Part shown: positions 29,330-36,087 of the stretch, one piece after another
How positions within the stretch are numbered: the first letter of the stretch is position 1
Layout of the letters: the number at the start of each line of letters is the position of its first letter
NCBI RefSeq assembly: GCF_026262505.1
Contig: NC_067205.1
Coordinates: 5,580,001-5,644,000 of the forward strand
Length of the DNA: 64,000 nucleotides
Direction of reading: 5' to 3'
Source: Trichomonas vaginalis G3
Taxonomy: Eukaryota; Parabasalia; Trichomonadida; Trichomonadidae
Translations under genes and position numbers: made by a program
The notes under the pieces: model-generated
What the model saw: only the letters and a program-made list of their open reading frames with translations
Told to the model about the DNA's origin: nothing
Database searches by the model: none

Positions 29330-29354
29330 GCCGCTAGCGGCAAGGGCGAAGCCC
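29330..29354. repeat. GC mini-hairpin pair (g)
   Basis: GCCGCTAGCGGC perfect palindrome (29330-29341) and GGGC-GAA-GCCC (29344-29354), in the spacer between convergent gene ends. Confidence 0.85.
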
Positions 29355-29364
29355 ATGTGGTCAT

Positions 29365-30222
29365 TTACAATACTGCGATGGTAGAGTTTAAGAGTTGTGC
29401 TTCAATGTAGAGACAGTCCTTATGGTCTGGAGGTAAGAACACTGGGCAGTTATGGTCATGAGTGGAAAACATGTCTATCCAAAACTCACGATTGAAGCCA
29501 GTTAATTTATAGTATTTAGGGTTAGGAAGTGGTGAAGTTCTTGTATGACCAATGAACTCATTTTCAACTCCCTTACTCAAGTTTGAATATAATATAGCTT
29601 GCTTTCTATCCCAAATGCCTGGAAATCTAATTTCGGAAAAATCATTTTTCCTCGGAAGCATTGCATCATAATTGAAAACATTCTTGAAATCATCACTTGG
29701 TTCAGAGATTTGAAATCTTATACGTAATGGATTTTCTTTCTTTTTAGCTACTTCATTGAATGGTGAATATATAACAAACTGACAGTCATGAGTTCCATCT
29801 TCATTTTCATTAAATTCATAATGAAAGTCTATAAGTTGTGGCCGACTACCTTCTTCTTTCAGTTGTGCAAGAAACTCACGTAAAGGCTGTAAAGTTTGTA
29901 CTTCAATGTTGAACTTTTTCTCGAACATCTCATTAAATGAAATCATACATTGCAACAATGTTGTATCGTCTTTAAAGTATTTGTATATGTGAATGTTTTG
30001 GGCGCTTAAAGACTGTTCGTCATTTTCTATCTCGACTTGAAGTATAAAGTCAACCTTTCTGAAAGCACGTGTTATATACATAGATGTTATGCCAATGTAC
30101 TTCTCTTCATTTATGTTCACAATCCAGTCTGTTGGAAACTTAAACGTTACTCTGTTCCCCTTTATTTTGACGTCAGGGTTTTCACTACTGAACGCAACAG
30201 ATAAAGGTATTTGTCTATACAT
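29365..30222 (-). CDS. Maverick: beta-rich 285-residue protein, minor capsid/penton candidate
   Basis: The protein (MYRQIPLSVAFSSENPDVKI ... LNSTIAVL) starts with a pattern RVTFKFPTDWIVNINEEKYIGITSMYI that looks like jelly-roll strands and ends with HDHNCPVFLPPDHKDCLYIE. In Polintons the single-jelly-roll penton gene usually lies close to the major capsid gene, as here (31015-32589). The start is preceded by TTTTTATCCGAATTAAATG, the same promoter type as the capsid gene. The penton assignment is inferred from size, fold pattern and place. Confidence 0.55.
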   Translation of the reverse strand: MYRQIPLSVAFSSENPDVKIKGNRVTFKFPTDWIVNINEEKYIGITSMYITRAFRKVDFILQVEIENDEQSLSAQNIHIYKYFKDDTTLLQCMISFNEMFEKKFNIEVQTLQPLREFLAQLKEEGSRPQLIDFHYEFNENEDGTHDCQFVIYSPFNEVAKKKENPLRIRFQISEPSDDFKNVFNYDAMLPRKNDFSEIRFPGIWDRKQAILYSNLSKGVENEFIGHTRTSPLPNPKYYKLTGFNREFWIDMFSTHDHNCPVFLPPDHKDCLYIEAQLLNSTIAVL

Positions 30223-30246
30223 TTAATTCGGATAAAAATAAACCAT

Positions 30247-30507
30247 TTACTCTTTCTTTGCTTCAGCTTCTTTAGCTTTTGCTTCAGCTTCTTCTCTAGC
30301 TTTTTTCGCCAGTAGTCTTGGGTTCTTTTGTCTTCCAGCAGCTAATGCAGCAAGTTGTTTTTCACTAAGTTTTCTCTTTGGTCTCTCTGGCTTTTGTTCT
30401 TGTTTTTGTTCCTTCAGTTCGGATAAAATTTGCTCACGAATTTCTTTCTTCAATGCTTCAACATCTATGACCCCTTGAGTCTTGTCCGTAGGGCTTGTCT
30501 GAGTCAT
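30247..30507 (-). CDS. Maverick: basic Lys/Glu-rich small protein
   Basis: From MTQTSPTDKTQGVIDVEALK the product has about 86 residues, a charged coiled coil (KEIREQILSELKEQKQEQKP), a basic AT-hook-like or core-protein-like stretch (RPKRKLSEKQLAALAAGRQK) and an Ala/Lys/Glu tail. I place the start at MTQTS, not at the upstream ATG, because TTTTTTATCTGCAGTCAAATG (the late-type motif) lies directly before it. Possibly a DNA-condensing or scaffold protein. Confidence 0.55.
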   Translation of the reverse strand: MTQTSPTDKTQGVIDVEALKKEIREQILSELKEQKQEQKPERPKRKLSEKQLAALAAGRQKNPRLLAKKAREEAEAKAKEAEAKKE

Positions 30508-30552
30508 TTGACTGCAGATAAAAAACAAAATTAAAACTTTAACCGATGTAAA

Positions 30553-30987
30553 ATGAGCTTGTCAAAATCAGAGCGAGAGTCTATTATATTAAATGACGCC
30601 AGAGGAATACAACATCCTTTCTATTACGTAAGTCAGAGTAAAGATGGTAAAATATACGTAAGAAAAAGAAAGGTTCCATTAGCGAATGCAGAAAGCGACA
30701 ACATTAAGGTGTATGGCAAGGGTGAAGTCCACGAAGCCCATATAAAACCTTCTGTTCAAACTGAGCCACCAAAAGAACCAGAAGAAAAGAAGCCAGATGT
30801 ACTTTCAATAACGAACCAAGAGCTTATTGAAAAGTTCGTGAATTTCATTGAAAAACAAACCGAGTCAAAGAACCCTGACCCACCAGTGAAAGAAGTTGAG
30901 ACAAAAGAGAATGTACAGTTCATTGAAAATGTCAAGAAACAACTTCCACCACGAATGCCAAGAAGAAGAGTGAGAATAATGAAGTAA
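30553..30987 (+). CDS. Maverick: 144-residue protein upstream of the capsid gene
   Basis: The frame reads MSLSKSERESIILNDARGIQ to a basic end PPRMPRRRVRIMK. The middle is rich in Pro, Lys and Glu and probably disordered (EPPKEPEEKKPDV-like). A degenerate GC-rich stretch at 30712-30735 (KVYGKGEVHEAH) may be an old mini-hairpin insertion. It lies 27 bp before the capsid gene, so a virion or scaffold role is likely. Confidence 0.5.
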   Translation: MSLSKSERESIILNDARGIQHPFYYVSQSKDGKIYVRKRKVPLANAESDNIKVYGKGEVHEAHIKPSVQTEPPKEPEEKKPDVLSITNQELIEKFVNFIEKQTESKNPDPPVKEVETKENVQFIENVKKQLPPRMPRRRVRIMK

Positions 30988-31014
30988 ATAGATATTTTTA
31001 TCTGAAGTAAATAC

Positions 31015-32589
31015 ATGCAGAACGAACAGCTAAACGAATTTACTCCAGCAGAGCATATTCATCAGATTCGCTCATATTTCGATATCATAGACAATGCAGT
31101 TCAATTTGGTGACACTAATAGAAAATATTCTGACGCAAAGATTCCATCACAACCTGGAACTGCTAAAGATAACACATGGGTAACATTCAATCTCTCACCT
31201 CCTGGTGAAAATATGTTGGACCTTTACAATACATTCATTACGTATAAAATGGAAGGTCAATTTATTGTAGATAAAGAAATTTGTTCAGGTTCCAATAAAA
31301 CAAACCCACCAGGATTTTGGATTGGTTTCGATGACGTTTTCTATGCAGTTGCTGGATATCAAATCCTTGCAAATGGTCGTATCGTATATTCTCAAGACAA
31401 CGCAAGAGAAGAAGCATATATAACTTCAAACTCACAAACTACCGAACAAATAAAGAAAGTAGATGTTTTCTCAAAGACTCGACATGAAGATGTATGGAGT
31501 CATTCGGGAACATGCAGAACAGGACAAATTGTTAGTGGTCCAATTACAGCAGGAAAATCATTTGATTTTAAGCTTCGTTTAAGAATTCCTGTTAGAAGAT
31601 TCCTTCCATTAGAAGCTATTCGATTTATTCCAGCTTTTGCAGGAAACATTCAGCTTAAAGTAAAGTTCAGTAGCGACGCCTTACAATGCACATCTATATC
31701 TGCAAATGATATCATTGCTTTCAATCCAACTCTTAAAGTTGCATTTGCTTCAGATTCAAATCCACCGACAAATAAATTTGTTCCATGGAATGAACCATTC
31801 ACTATGATAACGAAGGCAGTAGAAGCTAGTGGAACAGTTACTATTACAACTGTAAACCAGCAACTATTTCGAACAAAGATGGATTTTAATGAATGTTTCA
31901 TTCATCCAAAGTCATTCTCTTTAGACCCTAACATTTATACAGAACTTGTAGAACATTATACAAACGAGGCTTTATGTTTTCCTGTTAAAGTTATGGATTG
32001 GATTCCTATGGACGGTTCATTCTCAAAGAATACAGATAGTTCAAGTGCAACATTTACAGCAGCTTATACGCCTATTAATGTTAAAAGTATTTGGGCACTA
32101 TTTAGAAAGAAAGACAACTATTATGTTAATTTTGAGAACCCTAAGTTTAAATATCTTCAGCTTTCCATGGGAGCTTATGGAAATATGCCTGCAGAACCTG
32201 AAAAATCATATGGACCTGTATTTTATGAAATGGTTGCGAACGCTTGCAATACAAACAATGATATGATAGGATTTAATGAAGATGTTATGAGGTCATTGGT
32301 GGATGATGGTAGTGTGGAACATAAATGGGATAGCTATGACAACACACATTTCTTATGTGGTTTTCCAACAGAAGTGGACTTTTGCTTCCAGCAAGGTCAA
32401 ACATCTACTGCTCCAATAACATACAAATTGTCTGTTAAAGGACCTATTGAACTAGCAACTGAAAATGTACCAAAGCCACTTATTGGATTTATGAGGGATT
32501 GTTGCTTTGCCATTCAGGTGCGTGCTAATGGCATCCCCATAATAAGATTAGATGACTATAACTTAGCTACGGACGACAGTGAGGAATAA
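31015..32589 (+). CDS. Maverick: major capsid protein candidate, double jelly roll, 524 residues
   Basis: Length, position and pattern fit Polinton major capsid proteins. The N-terminal part has FIDIIDNAVQF-like strands, TWVTFNLSPPGENMLDLYNT and GYQILANGRIVYSQ. The first jelly roll ends with KSFDFKLRLRIPVRRFLPLE, FAGNIQLKVKFSS. The second half repeats strand patterns and ends PLIGFMRDCCFAIQVRANGI. It would form trimeric capsomers. TTTTTATCTGAAGTAAATAC directly before ATG is shared with neighbouring virion-type genes. The frame is open. The assignment is by recognition of the family pattern, not by structure comparison. Confidence 0.8.
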   Translation: MQNEQLNEFTPAEHIHQIRSYFDIIDNAVQFGDTNRKYSDAKIPSQPGTAKDNTWVTFNLSPPGENMLDLYNTFITYKMEGQFIVDKEICSGSNKTNPPGFWIGFDDVFYAVAGYQILANGRIVYSQDNAREEAYITSNSQTTEQIKKVDVFSKTRHEDVWSHSGTCRTGQIVSGPITAGKSFDFKLRLRIPVRRFLPLEAIRFIPAFAGNIQLKVKFSSDALQCTSISANDIIAFNPTLKVAFASDSNPPTNKFVPWNEPFTMITKAVEASGTVTITTVNQQLFRTKMDFNECFIHPKSFSLDPNIYTELVEHYTNEALCFPVKVMDWIPMDGSFSKNTDSSSATFTAAYTPINVKSIWALFRKKDNYYVNFENPKFKYLQLSMGAYGNMPAEPEKSYGPVFYEMVANACNTNNDMIGFNEDVMRSLVDDGSVEHKWDSYDNTHFLCGFPTEVDFCFQQGQTSTAPITYKLSVKGPIELATENVPKPLIGFMRDCCFAIQVRANGIPIIRLDDYNLATDDSEE

Positions 32590-32619
32590 AGGATGAACGT
32601 TTATTTTTAAAGCTTATAA

Positions 32620-33060
32620 ATGAGTTCTTCATCAGGCTCTCGTGAACCTTCACCATCTATGAAACAAACTTTACCAAACGATTATGGAGCACCTATTGAA
32701 TATTTCTTACGAGCTGCACAATGGCAAAGAGCAGTCTCACCAAGGTTAGGTGTTCCACCAGCTCCTGTCAAAAATAGCATTTGGTCAAGTCCTTATATAA
32801 GATATGGTCTCCCACTAGGTTTGCTAGCTACAGCAGGAGCAGTTATGATGTTGAAAAGAAATAAAGCAAATGTTGTAAATAATACTGAAGTAGCTGAAGT
32901 TAAACAAACTCCAACACCTTCACAAGCAAAACCTTCAATGACTCCTGAACCTATGGAAGTACAAACTCCTGTTCAAAAGTCAACTCCTAAACCGACTCCA
33001 ACATTTAAACCAGAACCTACTCCTCAAATAAATCGTAAAACTCCTGCGTTTCCTTACTGA
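32620..33060 (+). CDS. Maverick: membrane-anchored Pro-rich virion-type protein
   Basis: This 146-residue protein has a Ser-rich start, one membrane helix near residues 60-80 (YIRYGLPLGLLATAGAVMML), a basic stop (KRNK) and a Pro/Thr/Lys-rich tail (TPKPTPTFKPEPTPQ). It follows the capsid gene by 30 bp with ATTTTTAAAGCTTATAAATG at the start. Small membrane proteins beside the capsid gene are common in related viruses with an inner membrane. Function unknown. Confidence 0.6.
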   Translation: MSSSSGSREPSPSMKQTLPNDYGAPIEYFLRAAQWQRAVSPRLGVPPAPVKNSIWSSPYIRYGLPLGLLATAGAVMMLKRNKANVVNNTEVAEVKQTPTPSQAKPSMTPEPMEVQTPVQKSTPKPTPTFKPEPTPQINRKTPAFPY

Positions 33061-33099
33061 AAAAATAACGTTATTTTTATTTAATATTAAAATTTTTAT

Positions 33100-33345
33100 T
33101 TGATTGAAATGACAAATAAAGTCACTGAAGCAATGAAACAAAAGTTTTTGGTAGAATACATTAAATCAGGAACTATTCCAGAAGGTTTTTACATTCATAC
33201 TATGAAGGATGGTAGAGTTCAGTTTAGAAAGATAAAGCAACCATTAGATAGAGAAGGTATATTAAGGAAGATTAAACTTCATGAGGACAACATTGCTGAA
33301 CTTAAGAAGAAGTTAGAAGAGTTGGAGAAAGGAAGAGAGTTATAA
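33100..33345 (+). CDS. Maverick: small coiled-coil protein
   Basis: 81 residues with a short beta segment (GFYIHTMKDGRVQFRKI) and a C-terminal leucine-rich coiled coil (KIKLHEDNIAELKKKLEELE). Its 3' end runs into the right terminal repeat, which starts near 33329. The start could be MTNKVTEAMKQ three codons later. TTTTTATTTGATTGAAATG precedes it. Confidence 0.5.
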   Translation: MIEMTNKVTEAMKQKFLVEYIKSGTIPEGFYIHTMKDGRVQFRKIKQPLDREGILRKIKLHEDNIAELKKKLEELEKGREL

Positions 33346-33351
33346 AGCAAT

Positions 33352-33421
33352 GAATTCAACAGGGTGAAAAAACAGGTGAGAAAACGGGTGAGATCTCACC
33401 ACTTCACCTAAATTTATTTTT
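33352..33421 (-). promoter_or_regulatory. Iterated inverted-repeat cassette C7 (GGTGA type)
   Basis: Inverted copy of C1 in the right terminal repeat: on the minus strand TTTAGGTGAAG, GGTGAGATCTCACCCG, TTTTCTCACC, TTTTTTCACCCT. Confidence 0.75.
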
Positions 33422-33509
33422 GTGCTATGTTTTCATACGTGTGAGGGTGGTGATATCATTAATTTTTAAGTTTATTTTTTATTTTATTTTTTATTTTATT
33501 TTTATATAA

Positions 33510-33830
33510 ATGACGAAAACTATTGAGATAACAAACTACAACGGTCATGAGTTCAAGAATTTGTTCTTCGTTCCTCGTGAAAATACATTCTATCAGATAC
33601 GAGGGAGAAAGGGTAAAGTTAGTTTGAGCGTTTACGACAACAAATATAATGGGAGATATATAAAAGCAATAGATACAAACGGTAAGCGTGTTTCATTAGC
33701 TTTGTCAAAACTTACAGGTATAAACTATGACAGTGATTTTGACCTATATGAAGAAGAAAGTGAGTCAGAAGATTATGAGCTGTTATATGAAGCACAGCAA
33801 TGGGAGGAGTTGCAATACTTTTGTAAGTGA
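33510..33830 (+). CDS. Maverick: 106-residue protein inside the right terminal repeat
   Basis: Mirror copy of 12272-12592. The two proteins are identical except around residues 43-54, where the right copy reads NKYNGRYIKAI and the left YKHNGKFIQAY. The differences are clustered in about 60 bp while the remaining 600 bp of the repeats are nearly the same, so the patch is either under diversifying pressure or came from another copy by conversion. The frame is open and has the TATAAATG start context. Confidence 0.65.
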   Translation: MTKTIEITNYNGHEFKNLFFVPRENTFYQIRGRKGKVSLSVYDNKYNGRYIKAIDTNGKRVSLALSKLTGINYDSDFDLYEEESESEDYELLYEAQQWEELQYFCK

Positions 33831-34013
33831 GAACGTTTATTTTTTTACATTAGTGAGGTGAAGTGGTTGGTGGCTTTGTAAATATTTAAGGTTAAGTTAG
33901 TGTTGTCGTTTGTGTTGTAAAATATATGTTAACGGTTTCGTAAAGTGTCAAATTCACATATCATGGGTAAGGAGGCGCGCAGTGCCGCCGTACCCTTGAT
34001 ATGTATACTAACT

Positions 34014-34604
34014 TACGCATATGATAAAACAAATGCTTATAAAGTCATTAAAACATCTCGATATGCCTTCAGAGATTGCACTTCAATCACTTCTATTATT
34101 ATTCCGAATACACTTGAATTTATTTCCCTAGACTCATTTTGGAATACAAGTGTTACCGAATTGTTTATTCCTAAATCCATAAAAACATTGGATGACAATG
34201 CATTATCAACAATGCAGAAATTAGTAATTGTTATTTTCGAAAAAGGAATTTCATTGACTTTTGGTGAGAATGTTTTTTATGACTGCATAAATTTAAATTC
34301 AATCACATTTCCATCAAATATTATTTACCCTCCAACTCTATTTTTTGGGAGAACAAATTTGAGTAGTGTTTTCTTATGTTCTAAAACAGTTATTTTAAAT
34401 GATAACAATCATTTCCTTGGAGCAGTAAGAAAACCATCAATCTTTGTTACAAAGTCGTATTCAGGAGATAAATTTTTTGGTGTTCCTGTTCATTACATGG
34501 AAAATGAAGAATACTTTTGTCCACATAATAAGAACAGCTGCAATTGCAATATAATCTTATATAAAACAAGTTCAATTTACATGGTTATTTTCCTATTAAA
34601 TTAA
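34014..34604 (+). pseudogene. BspA-like LRR gene fragment, right of the Maverick
   Basis: The frame continues the fragment at 11942-12088: YAYDKTNAYKVIKTSRYAFR, then LRR units of the Treponema/BspA type (SITSIIIPNTLEFISLDSFW, SVTELFIPKSIKTLDDNALS, NLNSITFPSNI) and an end with ENEEYFCPHNKNSCNCN. BspA-like proteins are large cell-surface families in trichomonads. The LRR frame is undamaged up to TAA 34602-34604, so the Maverick insertion is the main visible lesion besides the missing start. A relic of a related 3' end lies at 38690-38830. Confidence 0.75.
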
Positions 34605-34780
34605 AAATTAATTGAATTAGTTTAAATATACATGAATATTTTATTTTAAATAAATAAGAAAGATCAATCACTTACAAATGATGATAGATGTATCAAAAAT
34701 TGGAGAAATATGTTTGATGTCTATTTGTGAACTTAAAGTTATGCATTCCAAGAACCTCTAACTTTTTTTTGGTATGGTTT

Positions 34781-35866
34781 TTATCTTCTTGGTTTTCTTC
34801 GAGAAGGTAATCCGGGTGGAAATTTTTTATGACCCGGAGACCACCTTCGGTCACGATTTGGATCTTCAACGCGCCATCTTGGTTTCAAAAGTCGTTTTTC
34901 TGGATCAATCCACCAATTATTTTCTTCATCGCAAAGTGTTGGAAGATCTTTCTCTGTATATATCGTTTGACTGATATCAAGGGTAAAATTAGGATCTAAT
35001 AAATACGCAAATCTTGGATCTGGAGGAACAAGTTCTGTATCATTTAAGAATATTTTTGCAGGTTTCATTGGAAAATAATTTTGTATATCATGTCTGCAAT
35101 AGTGCGTTCTAAATAAATAGCTTTTATTTAGGAAAGGATAATTTGCTTGATCTGTATGAGCGAAAGCTATTTGCTTGCTAATATATAAAGAGTAGTTATT
35201 GAAACAATATGAGCAATGTGTTGCAATAGGAAAATTAGGCCATTTCCTCCTCCTATCTCGATACCACATGAATTCATGAGTTTCTGGCGTATATTTAATA
35301 AATGAATTCGTATAACAATCACCTCCTTCAAACATAAAGTTTGGGTTTGTATTTATTCCATACATACTATAGTAATCTTCTAGTGGATGTTCGATCATAT
35401 ATCTCATTCCATCTCTTGTTGGAATCTCATCCAGATCGCAGTTTAAAATATAATCGCCGTAATGAGGATTTAAGGTTTTCCAATTCTCAAAAAGAACTAA
35501 TCTTGCATTTGCATCCAAACACCAAGCATCGCCCCATGGATGAGGATGAATACATCTCAATTTACTATAAAATATTGTCAGCAAACCAGAATCAATATAT
35601 TCTTGAATTTCTTTTTCAAAAGGCCAAAAGGAAACGTTTCGCTCTATATTCGTGTATGTATTTGTTGATACCTGTACCACAAAATGACTAACGAAAGGCA
35701 TAAGCCTCCATATTCGAAGCATCAGAATATAAGATTCACCATTATATAAAGTTACATCCCAAATATTTAACTTTCTCAATGAGCAACTATAACGTGGGAT
35801 ATTTGAAACAAGAAACAGAAATATGATGGAAAACATGAGGAGAAAACTGCGCCGAAAGTATTTCAT
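34781..35866 (-). CDS. Family-17 glycosyltransferase (beta-1,4-mannosyl-glycoprotein GlcNAc-transferase-like)
   Basis: This 361-residue type II membrane protein has a basic start (MKYFRRS), a signal anchor at residues 8-22 (LLMFSIIFLFLVSNI) and a luminal domain. The domain carries IWDVTLYNGESYILMLRIWR, WPFEKEIQEYIDSG, GDAWCLDANARLVLFENW and the DxD-type motif NCDLDEIPTRDGMRYMIEHP (D144, D146), the pattern of GT17 (GnT-III-like) enzymes. It probably modifies glycans in the Golgi or ER. The exact acceptor is unknown; trichomonads have unusual N-glycans, so GnT-III activity should not be assumed. The C-terminus is basic (SRRKPRR). Confidence 0.85.
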   Translation of the reverse strand: MKYFRRSFLLMFSIIFLFLVSNIPRYSCSLRKLNIWDVTLYNGESYILMLRIWRLMPFVSHFVVQVSTNTYTNIERNVSFWPFEKEIQEYIDSGLLTIFYSKLRCIHPHPWGDAWCLDANARLVLFENWKTLNPHYGDYILNCDLDEIPTRDGMRYMIEHPLEDYYSMYGINTNPNFMFEGGDCYTNSFIKYTPETHEFMWYRDRRRKWPNFPIATHCSYCFNNYSLYISKQIAFAHTDQANYPFLNKSYLFRTHYCRHDIQNYFPMKPAKIFLNDTELVPPDPRFAYLLDPNFTLDISQTIYTEKDLPTLCDEENNWWIDPEKRLLKPRWRVEDPNRDRRWSPGHKKFPPGLPSRRKPRR

Positions 35867-36087
35867 TTAAAAATTTTCATAACCGTCAAACTGAAATTTT
35901 TGACATTGTAAAATTTTGAGAGTACCAATTCAAATATAGATGGTTATATCTCTTGAACACCAGGTTATGAACTTTCCAGAAGGTAGTTGTCTTACTAATA
36001 AATTATTTAGTTCGCAGTTGCTTTTACGCAAAAAACGTTCAATATCATATCAAGATTTGCAAAAAATTCTTTAAATACTAATAAAAC

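Larger units (their letters stand above)
12089..34013 (+). mobile_element. Maverick/Polinton, 21.9 kb, fossil
   Basis: The element begins AGTTAGTATAC and ends GTATACTAACT. It is flanked by a 6-bp duplication TACGCA (12083-12088, 34014-34019) and has inverted repeats of about 685 bp. AG...CT ends and a 5-6 bp duplication are standard for this family. Parts: PolB, c-integrase, FtsK/HerA-type packaging ATPase, double-jelly-roll capsid candidate, further virion-type proteins, two KilA-N regions, collagen-like and phage-fibre-like proteins, and many small unknown genes on both strands. No adenain-type protease was recognised. The ends look whole but several inner genes are interrupted, about six to ten breaks in all. 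Near-identical terminal repeats and an intact target duplication suggest a recent insertion. Confidence 0.95.
33329..34013 (-). repeat. Maverick right terminal inverted repeat
   Basis: This is the inverse of 12089-12773, about 685 bp, nearly identical outside a patch at about 33632-33685. Confidence 0.92.

Noticed and set aside
33945-34604. Single 219-residue gene starting inside the Maverick end
   Set aside because: The frame runs by chance out of the terminal repeat into the host BspA-like gene; the border at 34014 divides them.
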